Notes under the pieces: generated by a model
Seen by the model: the letters and a program-made list of their open reading frames with translations, nothing else
Databases searched by the model: none
What the model was told of the DNA's origin: nothing
Made by a program: the position numbers and the translations under genes
Part shown: positions 42,532 to 51,054 of the stretch, piece by piece
Layout: each line of letters begins with the position of its first letter
Numbering within the stretch: the first letter of the stretch is position 1
Source of the DNA: Caulobacteraceae bacterium UBA3198
GTDB lineage: Bacteria > Pseudomonadota > Alphaproteobacteria > Caulobacterales > Caulobacteraceae
Length of the DNA stretch: 64,000 bases
NCBI GenBank assembly: GCA_002363865.1
Contig: DEWY01000010.1
Location: forward strand, 225,472-289,471
Reading direction: 5' to 3'

Positions 42532-45500
42532 GTGTCAGACACCAGGACTTCCTCGCCGACGGAGCAGGCCGCCGAACGCCTTGGTCACCGCCGCTACGTC
42601 CGGCTGCAGGCCGGCGCGGCGGCGGCCCAGCGGTGGCGCCGCTATCGCGAGGCCCGCGCGCAGCAGGCCGGCGGCCTTGTGGGGCCACGACTGTCACGGC
42701 GGCTGGCGGCGACCCTTGCCAGGGGCAAGTGGCCGGGCCGGGCCCTGCTGATCATGATGTCCGGCGTATGGCGCAGCGAAGAGCTGTTCGGTCTGGGCGT
42801 CGCGCCAACCGTGACCCTCGTCCTTGACGCCTATGTGCGGGCGGGACCTGATCCGGCCGCACAGCCCCGCGCTTTGTTCGACCAGGCCGCCTATCTGGCC
42901 CGGGCGCCGGAACTGGCCGGTTCGCGCTGGGCGCCGCTGGCCCACTACCTGACCCTGGGGGACGGGGCGGGGCTCGATCCGCACCCCCTGGTTAATATCG
43001 CCGACTACCGGCTGCGCCACGGCCCGGCCCTGGAGGCCAGCGGCCTGAGCGTGCTGCAGCACTATCAACTGGTGGGCGCCGCCCAGGGCTTCGATCCCCA
43101 TCCGCTGTTCGACCTGCGCCACTATGTGGGACAGTGCGAGGCCGTGGCCGCCTCTGGCGAAGACCCCCTGGTCCACTATCTGCGCGAGGGCTGGCGGCAG
43201 GGCCTGGATCCCCATCCGCTGTTCGCCAACGACTGGTACCTCGAGCGCTATCCGGAGGTGGCCGCCGCCGGCGTCGCCCCCCTGCTGGACTATGTGACCG
43301 GCGGGGCCGAGCTTGGCCGGGATCCGCATCCGCTGTTCGACGGCGCCTGGTACGCCGAGCGCTACCGGGACCTGCGGGCGCCGGGCTTCAATCCCCTGGC
43401 TCACTTTGTCCGCTTCGGGGCCCGGGAGCACCGCGACCCCTGCCCGCATTTCGATTCGGCCTACTACATGCAGCAGGACGGCGTCGCCGAACGGGGGGAT
43501 CTGGACCCCCTGAGCGACTATGTCACCCGCGGCGCCTTCGAGGGACTGTGGCCGGCGGCCGACTTCGACGAGGCGGCCTATCTGCTGGCCAATCCGGACG
43601 CCGCCGCCAGCCCCTACAGCAGCCTGGAACACTGGGCCCGCCATGACGGCGCCAAGCCCGCCCCCCTGGCCGGATCAGGGGTCCAGGGGGCCGCAGGCCT
43701 GTTTGACCAGATGCGGGCGGCCAGCCGCAGCCGCGATCCGGCGGCCTATGACCTGCAGGCCTATGACGATCTCTCCGCCAGCTGGGCCCGGATCCAGGCC
43801 GATCGGATCGAGCAGTTTGTCCCGCCCCCGCCCCAGATGGTCGCGATCACCGGGGATCTCGCCGCCGCCGCGCGGAAAATCGCCCTGCCCGCCCCCGACG
43901 CGCCGCGGGTGAGCATCATCATCCCGGCCTACAACAATCTGAAATTCACCCTGGAGTGCCTGCAGGCCCTGGCCCAGGCAGGCGGTCTGGAGGCCGCCGA
44001 GACCCTGGTGATCGATGACGCCTCGCGCGACGACACGGCCGCGGTCCTGCCGCTGGTCAAGGGCCTGCGGGTGGTCACCAATTCCGAGAACCAGGGCTTC
44101 ATCCGCACCTGCAACCGTGCGGCGACCGAGGCCCGGGGCGAGGTGCTGATCTTCCTGAACAACGACGTCCAGGTCCGGGACGGCTGGCTCGCCCCCCTTG
44201 TCGAGGCCCTCGACGACCCGAAGGTCGGGGCCGTGGCGCCCAAGATGCTGTTCCCCGACGGGCGCCTGCAGGAGGCTGGCGCGCGGATCAACGCCGACGG
44301 GACCAGCGAGATGATCGGCCTGTTCCAGGACCCGACCCTGCCCCGGTGGAACGTACCGCGCGAGGTGGACTACGCCTCCGGCGCCTGCCTGGCCGTGCGG
44401 CGGGCCGATTTTGCGGCGCTGGAGGGCTTCGATCTGGCCTTCGCCCCGGCCTATTGCGAGGACGCCGACCTCTGTTTCCGCCTGCGGGAGCGGGGCGCGA
44501 AGATCCTCTATGAGCCGCGCTCGGAGATCATCCACCACCTCAGCATCACCGCCAATTCCATCGATTCCGGCTACAAGCTGCGCCTGGCGACCCGCAACCA
44601 GCAGCGGTTCGTCGCCCGCTGGGCCCACCGGCTGGACGCCCTGAACCAGGTGCGGACCATCGCCTTCCACCTGCCGCAGTTCCACACCATCCCGGAGAAC
44701 GACCGCTGGTGGGGGGCGGGTTTCACCGAATGGACCAACGTCACCCGGGCCCTGCCCAACTACCGGGGCCACTATCAGCCCCACCTGCCCGCCGATCTGG
44801 GCTTCTATGACCTTTCGGACCCCGCCGCCCTGAAGCGCCAGGCGGCGCTGGCGTCGCGCTACGGCCTCGGGGGCTTCTGTTTCTATTACTACTGGTTTTC
44901 CGGCGGCCGACGGGTGCTGGAGACGCCGCTCAACCACCTGCTGGCCGAGGACGGGCCTGACTTCCCGTTCTGCGTCTGCTGGGCCAATGAGAACTGGACG
45001 CGGACCTGGGATGGCCAGGAGCAGGACGTCCTGCTGGCCCAGACCTACGCCCCTGATGACGCCGTGGCGCTGATCACCGACATGGCCCCGCTGATGGCGC
45101 GGCCCAACTATATCCGCGTGGACGGCCGGCCTCTGCTGGTCATCTACCGGCCGGGCCTGCTGCCGGATGCGGCCGCCTGGGCCAAGACCTGGCGGGAGAC
45201 CGCCCGGACGCTGGGCCTTGGCGAAATCTATCTGGCCTTTGTGGAGACCTTCGACGTGGCCGGGACCTATCCGGACCCGGCCGCCCAGGGCTTCGACGCG
45301 GCCATCGAGTTCCCGCCCATGGGCGCGGCGCAGCCCATCAACCTGCCTGGCCCCCTGCAGAACCGCGCTTTCAAGGGCGTGGTCAGCGACTATCGCGAAC
45401 TGGTGCGCCACTTCCTCAAGGCGCCGACGCCTGGGCACACCCGCTTCCGCGGCGTGGCGCCCTCCTGGGACAACACCGCCCGGCGGCAGGACAACGCCTA

Positions 45501-45723
45501 CGTCTTCCACAATGCCAGCCCCGGCGCCTTCCAGGCCTGGACCGAGGCCATGCTGGCGGAGACCCGGCGGCAGAACTTCGGCGACGAGCGGATCGTCTTC
45601 ATCAACGCCTGGAACGAATGGGCCGAGGGCGCCCATCTGGAGCCCGACGTGCGCTTCGGCCATGGCTGGCTGGAGGCCCTGCGCAACGCCGCCGAGGCCG
45701 ATCTGCTAGAGCCCCGCCCATGA
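42532..45723 (+). CDS. Tri-modular protein: 38-residue repeats, GT2 glycosyltransferase, GH99-like WbsX domain
   Basis: 1063 residues from GTG. Residues 1-110 are helical. Seven repeats (about 113-374) follow, such as LFDLRHYVGQ ... DPLVHYLREGWRQGLDPHP. A GT2 domain (about 455-690) has VSIIIPAYNN, LVIDDASRDDT, FLNNDVQVRDGWLAPLVEAL and ACLAVRRADF. A WbsX/GH99-like domain (about 705-1055) has AFHLPQFHTIPEND, WWGAGFTEWTNV, VCWANENWTRTWDG and INAWNEWAEGAHLEPD. GT2 adds sugars to growing O-chains; WbsX domains occur in O-antigen clusters with unclear activity. The combination suggests one protein holding, extending and possibly trimming a glycan. It ends with an ATGA overlap. Confidence 0.9.
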   Translation: MSDTRTSSPTEQAAERLGHRRYVRLQAGAAAAQRWRRYREARAQQAGGLVGPRLSRRLAATLARGKWPGRALLIMMSGVWRSEELFGLGVAPTVTLVLDAYVRAGPDPAAQPRALFDQAAYLARAPELAGSRWAPLAHYLTLGDGAGLDPHPLVNIADYRLRHGPALEASGLSVLQHYQLVGAAQGFDPHPLFDLRHYVGQCEAVAASGEDPLVHYLREGWRQGLDPHPLFANDWYLERYPEVAAAGVAPLLDYVTGGAELGRDPHPLFDGAWYAERYRDLRAPGFNPLAHFVRFGAREHRDPCPHFDSAYYMQQDGVAERGDLDPLSDYVTRGAFEGLWPAADFDEAAYLLANPDAAASPYSSLEHWARHDGAKPAPLAGSGVQGAAGLFDQMRAASRSRDPAAYDLQAYDDLSASWARIQADRIEQFVPPPPQMVAITGDLAAAARKIALPAPDAPRVSIIIPAYNNLKFTLECLQALAQAGGLEAAETLVIDDASRDDTAAVLPLVKGLRVVTNSENQGFIRTCNRAATEARGEVLIFLNNDVQVRDGWLAPLVEALDDPKVGAVAPKMLFPDGRLQEAGARINADGTSEMIGLFQDPTLPRWNVPREVDYASGACLAVRRADFAALEGFDLAFAPAYCEDADLCFRLRERGAKILYEPRSEIIHHLSITANSIDSGYKLRLATRNQQRFVARWAHRLDALNQVRTIAFHLPQFHTIPENDRWWGAGFTEWTNVTRALPNYRGHYQPHLPADLGFYDLSDPAALKRQAALASRYGLGGFCFYYYWFSGGRRVLETPLNHLLAEDGPDFPFCVCWANENWTRTWDGQEQDVLLAQTYAPDDAVALITDMAPLMARPNYIRVDGRPLLVIYRPGLLPDAAAWAKTWRETARTLGLGEIYLAFVETFDVAGTYPDPAAQGFDAAIEFPPMGAAQPINLPGPLQNRAFKGVVSDYRELVRHFLKAPTPGHTRFRGVAPSWDNTARRQDNAYVFHNASPGAFQAWTEAMLAETRRQNFGDERIVFINAWNEWAEGAHLEPDVRFGHGWLEALRNAAEADLLEPRP

Positions 45724-46853
45724 GCGCCGCTGAGCACGACGGCGACCTGGCCGACCTGGTGGTGGTGGGCCACCCCTTCGCCCCCATCGGCATGGGAGAG
45801 CACCTGCGCTCCACGGTTCGCGCCCTGCGGGCGGCCGGCCTGAAGCCCGGCTTGCTGGACGTCTATGGCCTGGACCGGGGACGCGATCCGGACCTGGAGC
45901 GGGCCTATGGGCCCGATGTGACCCGGAAACTGTCCCCGTCGCTGAACCTGTTCTGCATCAACGCCAATGAAGTCGACGAGGTCCTGACGCGGCTGGACGC
46001 GGGCGACTTCGCCCAGGCCCGCAACATCATCTTTCCGGCCTGGGAGCTGCCCGACTATCCGCAAGCCTGGGTGGAGAAGCTGGCGGCCTTTGACGGCCTC
46101 TGGGCGCCGTCGACCTTCGTGCAGGACGCCATCGCCCGGGCCACGGGCCGGTCAGTGGCCAAGGTCCCCCTGGCGGTGGACATGAAGCTCTCGGCCTTCC
46201 TGGGCCGCCGCTGGTTCGATATCCCCGAGCACGCCTTCGTGGTGATGTTCGCCTTCGACTTCTCGTCCTATGCAGCCCGCAAGAACCCCTTCGCCGTGCT
46301 GGAGGCCTTCGAGCAACTGGCGGCCCGACGTCCGGAAGCGCCCCTGCACGCCCTGATCAAGTACAAGGGCGGCGCGCCCGACAGTCCCGAGCGCAAGGCC
46401 CTGGAGGCGCGGATCGCCCGCCTGAACGGCCGGGTCCAGACTATCACCCGCGAAATGTCGGACAACGAGGTCAAGAACCTGTTCCGCAACGCCGATGTCT
46501 TCGTCTCCCTGCACCGGTCCGAAGGCTTTGGCCGCGGGCTGGCCGAGGCCATGGCGCTGGGGACCCCGGTGGTGGCGACCGGCTGGTCGGGCAATATGGA
46601 CTTCATGGACCCAGAGACGGCCCTGCTGGCCGATCACCAGCTGGTTCCGGTGAAGGCCGGCGAATACCTTTATGGCGAGGGCCAGTCCTGGGCTGAACCC
46701 GATGTCGCCCAGGCCAGCCGGCTGATCGAGCAGGTTCTGGACCATCCGGTCGAGGCTCGGGCCATGGCGCAGCGGGCGCGGCGCAGCATCCGCATCCGTC
46801 TCAATCCCAAGACCGTGGGCCTGCACGCCCTGGAGGCCCTGCGGTCGGCCTGA
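45720..46853 (+). CDS. Glycosyltransferase family 4/1 (GT-B)
   Basis: 377 residues. The N-terminal half has VVVGHPFAPIGMGEHLRS and FPAWELPDYPQAWVEKL. The donor half has MFAFDFSSYAARKNPFAVLE, DVFVSLHRSEGFGRGLAEAM near residue 262 (catalytic E-x7-E region), LGTPVVATGWSGNMDF and GQSWAEPD. The same ordered motifs occur in the protein at 56200, so they are paralogues. It is coupled to the tri-modular protein upstream. Donor and acceptor are unknown. Confidence 0.9.
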   Translation: MSAAEHDGDLADLVVVGHPFAPIGMGEHLRSTVRALRAAGLKPGLLDVYGLDRGRDPDLERAYGPDVTRKLSPSLNLFCINANEVDEVLTRLDAGDFAQARNIIFPAWELPDYPQAWVEKLAAFDGLWAPSTFVQDAIARATGRSVAKVPLAVDMKLSAFLGRRWFDIPEHAFVVMFAFDFSSYAARKNPFAVLEAFEQLAARRPEAPLHALIKYKGGAPDSPERKALEARIARLNGRVQTITREMSDNEVKNLFRNADVFVSLHRSEGFGRGLAEAMALGTPVVATGWSGNMDFMDPETALLADHQLVPVKAGEYLYGEGQSWAEPDVAQASRLIEQVLDHPVEARAMAQRARRSIRIRLNPKTVGLHALEALRSA

Positions 46854-46865
46854 GGCCCTGGGGCG

Positions 46866-47576
46866 TCAGGCGGCCGGGCGAAGGGTCGGGGCCGGCGCGC
46901 TGGCGGGCGGCTCGGTGACGGCGATCTGGTGGATCAGGAATTCACCGCCGGCGGCGTCATCGAAGTCCAGCCGCAGGCTCTCGATCAGGGATGAAACCCA
47001 GTCCCCGCCGCCCATGGTGGGGGTGCGCATGTCATAGACCAGGATCACCGTCTCATTGACCTTGGGCTCGGCCCCCTGGACCGGCTTGGCCATAAAGCCC
47101 GCGGCCTCCGGATGGTTGGCGGTGACATAGTGCAAGGCCCCGTCCCAGTCGCTGGCCGGCGCCAGCCGCGTGATGCGAACCAGCACATGGCTGTACTGCG
47201 CCCCGTCCAGGGCCAGGCCCGAGGGGCTGCGCAGGGCCGGATCAAAGTCCCGGGCCGCCAGGCGCAAGCCGTTGGTCTCGGCCGGGGCCACCTCGCCGCC
47301 GGCCATGACGAACCCATCGGTGGAGCCTTCGAAGGTCCAGAGCCGCCCCGCCCGCAGGGGCTGACCCTCGAAGGTGAAGCCCCCCGCCGCGGCGTCCCAG
47401 GCATAGGGCCCTGACCGCTCCGTCGCCGCCTCCGCCGAACGGGCCGCCGGCGGCAGGGCCCGGTCATCAGCCGGCTGGGGGCGTGGGTTGAGCTTGGGCT
47501 CCCGCGGCCGCGGCTCGTCGCAGGCCGCCAGCAGCAGGGCGCAGAGGGCGAGGATGGGCAGGGCGATGAACTTCAT
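46866..47576 (-). CDS. Predicted lipoprotein with beta-sandwich-like domain
   Basis: 236 residues. The signal ends in ALCALLLAACDE, a lipobox with Cys near residue 18; Asp at +2 would favour inner-membrane retention by enterobacterial rules. About 40 proline/charge-rich residues follow, then a beta-rich domain (LWTFEGSTDGFVMAGGEV, LRLAARDFDPALRSPSGL, LVRITRLAPASDWDG) that resembles carbohydrate-binding sandwiches. No specific family is recognised. It is 17 bases downstream of the polytopic membrane protein and probably works with it on the periplasmic side. Confidence 0.78.
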   Translation of the reverse strand: MKFIALPILALCALLLAACDEPRPREPKLNPRPQPADDRALPPAARSAEAATERSGPYAWDAAAGGFTFEGQPLRAGRLWTFEGSTDGFVMAGGEVAPAETNGLRLAARDFDPALRSPSGLALDGAQYSHVLVRITRLAPASDWDGALHYVTANHPEAAGFMAKPVQGAEPKVNETVILVYDMRTPTMGGGDWVSSLIESLRLDFDDAAGGEFLIHQIAVTEPPASAPAPTLRPAA

Positions 47577-47593
47577 GGGCGGTCTCCCGTGGC

Positions 47594-48976
47594 TCAGCGC
47601 AGCCGGCGGCGCAGGCGGCCATAGGGCGGGTCCATGGCCAGATAGAGCAGGCCGGCCAGGGCCGCGAGGTCGAGATAGTAGAGGTAGCGGTAGTCGCAGG
47701 CGATCGAGATCAGGGCGAAGCTGGCGGCGAAGGCCAGGGCCGAGAGCAGCATGCCGGCGATCACTATGTCGGCCGCCTCCCGCCGCCACAGCAGCACGCC
47801 GGCGCTCGCCAGGGCCACCAGGGCGAAGAAGACGTGGGAGAAGAGCGGCGTGTCCAGATACCAGGTGCTGTAGTTGTAGAGGGCCTGGTCGGACGGCTCC
47901 ATGAGCGGGGCGATCCCCAGGGCCGTGGTCAGGGTCTCCGGCCCGCTGACCCCCACATAGACCGGCAGACAGGAGTCGATCTTGGGGGTGGCGAACACCC
48001 ATCGGAAGACATCCCAGCGGTGCTCGATATAGGCGGTGGGGTGTTTGGTCAGGATGGCGCCCCACTGGGCGAACACCACCTCGTTGGGCAGGCCCCACAG
48101 CGCCGCGCCGATCTGGTCGTCCTGGCCGAGATAGTCGACCCGCTCAGGGGTGTAGAGGGCGGTCGCCCGGTGCCGGATCTGCTGCTCGGCCACAGGGTCA
48201 TGGGCGCGGATGACGTCCAGGGGCAGGGTCGGCTGCACCGCCACCGCGCCGATAATGTCGTAGTGGGCGACGATGCGGACCCCGCGGGAGCCCGCCTGAT
48301 CGGGCCCGGCCTGGGCTGGCTGGGACAGGGCGCCCATGGCCATGGAGACGGCCAGGGTGGCCACGAAGCCGCCAAGCCCCCAGGCGAGGCTGGAGCGCCA
48401 GCCGCGGCCATAGGCGATCCAGGCGAGCGCCAGGGCCCCGAAGAAGGGCGCGACCAGACCGTTCTGGCGCACCTGGGCGGCGGCGGCGAAGGCTAGCAGC
48501 GCCCCGGCCAGCGCCCACCAGGGCCGGCGTGGGGCGTCCCAAACCCGGGCCGCCTGCGCCAGACAGGCGAAACCGGCCAGGGCGAGATTGGCGAACAGCA
48601 CGTCCTTCCAGACCACCCCCTGATAGATCAGCAGGGTCGGCGTCAGAACCATCAGGGCGCCCAGGCCGACGGCGGCCCAGGACACCTGGCGGCGCAGCTG
48701 GCGGAAGGACAACAGGCTGCCGGTGACCAGGAAGCCGCTTGCGGCCACATAGAGGCCGGTGCCCGGCGAGATCGAATCGAACGCCCCCAGGATCCAGGCG
48801 TAGAGGGCCGGGCCCCAGGTTTCGCGGACCTGCATCCGGCCTTCGTGCAGCTGGGCCAGCGAGTCGTAGGACAGGTGCCCTGGCAGGTTGAGCGCCAGCA
48901 TCAGCACATAGCCGGTGAGGAGTACGGCCCCGAGGGCCTGACTGGCCGTGAAGCTCGGCCTTGGCAAAGTCATCAT
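47594..48976 (-). CDS. Polytopic membrane protein, GT-C-like glycosyltransferase candidate
   Basis: 460 residues with about 10-11 membrane helices. The first periplasmic loop, LPGHLSYDSLAQLHEGRMQ, carries an acidic residue, and VWKDVLFANLALAGF follows near residue 120; this arrangement is seen in DUF6020/GT-C-type enzymes that use polyprenyl-phosphate sugars outside the membrane. With the GtrB-like GT2 (51051) and SMR-type flippase (50686) it could form a Gtr-like side-branch modification system. The start MM at 48976 was chosen because upstream codons overlap the divergent gene. Confidence 0.78.
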   Translation of the reverse strand: MMTLPRPSFTASQALGAVLLTGYVLMLALNLPGHLSYDSLAQLHEGRMQVRETWGPALYAWILGAFDSISPGTGLYVAASGFLVTGSLLSFRQLRRQVSWAAVGLGALMVLTPTLLIYQGVVWKDVLFANLALAGFACLAQAARVWDAPRRPWWALAGALLAFAAAAQVRQNGLVAPFFGALALAWIAYGRGWRSSLAWGLGGFVATLAVSMAMGALSQPAQAGPDQAGSRGVRIVAHYDIIGAVAVQPTLPLDVIRAHDPVAEQQIRHRATALYTPERVDYLGQDDQIGAALWGLPNEVVFAQWGAILTKHPTAYIEHRWDVFRWVFATPKIDSCLPVYVGVSGPETLTTALGIAPLMEPSDQALYNYSTWYLDTPLFSHVFFALVALASAGVLLWRREAADIVIAGMLLSALAFAASFALISIACDYRYLYYLDLAALAGLLYLAMDPPYGRLRRRLR

Positions 48977-49087
48977 TCTGATCGAGCCCGCCCCTTGATC
49001 GCCCTCTGGTACGACTGGCCTGCGCCGACGCAAAGGGGCAATTGCGCTTTCTTGGCGCGCCCGTCCATTCGTGGTCATTTGGCGGCG

Positions 49088-49939
49088 ATGAACACCGCCC
49101 CCCCGCAGATTCAGCCGACCCACACCGACCCCGAGGCCCTGGGCGCCTATGCCGGCCTGCTGTGGGAGGTGTTCGGCGCCGGACCGAAGTTCACGCCGCA
49201 GGCCCTGGCCTGGCGTTATCGCGACAATCCCGCCGGGACCGTGGTCGGCGCAGACGCCTGGGCGGGCGAGACCCTGGCGGCCCACTATGTGGCCTGTCCC
49301 CTGGCCGCCACAGTGGAGGGCCAGCCTCTGAAGGGATTGTTGTCCCTCAACACCGCCACCCATCCCGCCTTCCAGGGCCAGGGCCTGTTCACCCGTCTGG
49401 CCCGCGAAGCCTACGACCGGGGGACGGACCTCGGCTACGACTTCGTCATCGGCGTGGCCAACGCCCAGAGCACGCCGGGCTTCCTCGGCCGACTGGGCTT
49501 CCAGCATGTGGGGCGCCTGGAGGCCGGGCTGCTGGCCCGGACGCCGCGCAGGTTCGAGGCGGCCGAGGTGCAGTTCAGCGGAACCTGGGATGCGGCGACC
49601 CTGGCCTGGCGGCTGGCCAATCCGGCGGCGGCCTACCGGACCGTCCGGCGGGGCGCGCTCACCGGCGTCTATGCCGACACCCACCTGCCAGGGGTGAGGT
49701 GCGCGGGCTTCGTCGAGGCTGAGGCGGGTGACGCCCGCGCCGGCGCCCCCCTGGGCCTGACCCTGTTCCTGGGGCTTGATCCGCGCATGCCCCTCAGGCG
49801 CCTGGGGTTTGTCCCCCTGCCCGATCGCTTCCGGCCCTCGCCCCTGAACCTGATCTATCGACCTTTGAGCGCCCGGGCGCCGCGCAGCCTCGATCCCCGG
49901 GCCACGGCGATCAGCTTCCTCGACTTCGATCCGTACTGA
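49088..49939 (+). CDS. GNAT-fold acetyltransferase
   Basis: 283 residues. Residues 1-150 form a GNAT domain: WRYRDNPAGT, LLSLNTATHPAFQGQGLFTR (acetyl-CoA-binding P-loop, near residues 80-98) and VIGVANAQSTPGFLGRLGF. The remaining 130 residues are a C-terminal extension of the type found in polysaccharide-cluster GNATs. It ends 1 base before a PIG-L deacetylase, so the two likely act on the same amino sugar. The start at ATG 49088 gives about 110 bases to the divergent GT-C-like gene. Confidence 0.85.
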   Translation: MNTAPPQIQPTHTDPEALGAYAGLLWEVFGAGPKFTPQALAWRYRDNPAGTVVGADAWAGETLAAHYVACPLAATVEGQPLKGLLSLNTATHPAFQGQGLFTRLAREAYDRGTDLGYDFVIGVANAQSTPGFLGRLGFQHVGRLEAGLLARTPRRFEAAEVQFSGTWDAATLAWRLANPAAAYRTVRRGALTGVYADTHLPGVRCAGFVEAEAGDARAGAPLGLTLFLGLDPRMPLRRLGFVPLPDRFRPSPLNLIYRPLSARAPRSLDPRATAISFLDFDPY

Positions 49940-49940
49940 G

Positions 49941-50711
49941 ATGAGCGTCGTCTACATCCTGGCCCATTGCGACGACGAGTACGCCGCCCTGCCCCTGATC
50001 CTGGAGGCGCAGGCCGCCGGCCGTGACCAGGTCTTCCTCTATGTGGCCGAGAACCGCGGCGCGGACCTGCCGGGGCGACGGATGTCGGAGGTGCGGACCT
50101 TCCTGGCCGAGCTCGGCCTGCCGCCGGCCAACGCCGACTACGCCTGCGCCGGCACGGGCGCCTATGACGGCCAGGTCCACCTGCATCTGCGCGCCTGCCT
50201 GGCCGCCCTGCGCCGCCGGCTGGACGCCATCCCGCAGGTGGAGAAGATCGTGATCGCCGCCTGGGAAGGCGGGCATGCCGACCACGACGCCTGCGCGGCG
50301 CTCGCCGCCGTGCTGGCCGCCGAGCGCGGCGTCGGGATCGAGCAGTTCAGCCTCTATAATCGTCGGGGCCTGAAGGCGCTGCCCTTCCAGGCCTGCGCGC
50401 CGATCCCCGAAAACGGCTCGGTGCGCCGGCTGAGGCTCAGCCCTGGCCAGTGGCTGCGGTGGGCGCTGCTGGTGCGCTGCTATCCCTCGCAGGCCTCAAG
50501 CTGGCTTGGCCTGTGGCCGTCGATGTTCGCGGGCTTCCTCCTGCGGGGAGGCTATGGGGTCCAGTCCCTCGATCCCGCCCGCCTGTCCGAACGGCCCCAT
50601 GAGGGCGACCTGCTCTATGAGCGGCGCTTCGGGGTGACCTACGGGGCGGTGGCGCAGGCGGTCGCCGAGATCACAGGGCCCGGCCTCAGGCCTTCCCCTG
50701 GGCCTGCATGA
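49941..50711 (+). CDS. PIG-L family N-deacetylase
   Basis: 256 residues. The N-terminal zinc motif reads AHCDDE instead of the usual AHPDDE: the two acidic ligands are kept and Pro is replaced by Cys. The second motif GGHADHD near residue 111 supplies the remaining histidine. PIG-L enzymes remove N-acetyl groups from GlcNAc-type sugars. Directly behind a GNAT gene, it suggests deacetylation followed by re-acylation with another group. The last 26 bases overlap the convergent transporter gene. Confidence 0.87.
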   Translation: MSVVYILAHCDDEYAALPLILEAQAAGRDQVFLYVAENRGADLPGRRMSEVRTFLAELGLPPANADYACAGTGAYDGQVHLHLRACLAALRRRLDAIPQVEKIVIAAWEGGHADHDACAALAAVLAAERGVGIEQFSLYNRRGLKALPFQACAPIPENGSVRRLRLSPGQWLRWALLVRCYPSQASSWLGLWPSMFAGFLLRGGYGVQSLDPARLSERPHEGDLLYERRFGVTYGAVAQAVAEITGPGLRPSPGPA

Positions 50712-51054
50712 CCACCACGAAGCCCGCCAGCATCAGGGCGTAGCCCAGGGCGAAACGCCAGGACATGGGCTCCTTGAACAGGGCCCAGGCCAGCAGCGGC
50801 ACCAGCGCCGAACCCAGGATGGAGAAAACATAGGCCTGCGACAGCGGCACGCGGGTGAGGATGTAGAACCACAGGAGTGCGGTCAGGCCGTACCAGGAGA
50901 AGGCGCCGATCAGCGGCAGGTTCTTGATCAGCCGCAGGATCAGCGGACCATCGAGCCGCTCGTTATAGATCGCCGCCCACTTGAACATGATCTGGCCCAT
51001 GGGCAGGGCGGCGGCGAAAACCACGCACAGCAGGGTGTCGCGCAAGGCCATCAT
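50686..51054 (-). CDS. SMR/EamA-type small membrane transporter (ArnE/ArnF-like flippase candidate)
   Basis: 122 residues, four membrane helices: GQIMFKWAA in helix 1, WYGLTALLWFYILTRVPLSQ near residue 55, VFSILGSALVPLLAWALFKE and LGYALMLAGFVVVM. This is the pattern of ArnE/ArnF and single-domain EamA proteins rather than the drug exporter EmrE. Its start overlaps the GT2 gene stop, so both are made together. The likely job is moving an undecaprenyl-phosphate sugar to the periplasmic face. Confidence 0.82.
   Translation of the reverse strand: MMALRDTLLCVVFAAALPMGQIMFKWAAIYNERLDGPLILRLIKNLPLIGAFSWYGLTALLWFYILTRVPLSQAYVFSILGSALVPLLAWALFKEPMSWRFALGYALMLAGFVVVMQAQGKA

Noticed and set aside
43675..45663. 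662-codon minus-strand frame inside the tri-modular gene
   Set aside because: Antisense shadow; the plus-strand frame carries continuous GT2 and WbsX motifs.
36790..45700. CRISPR-like array suspected from regular repetition
   Set aside because: The periodicity is at protein level (about 114 bases) with diverged DNA; there are no identical short repeats with unique spacers.
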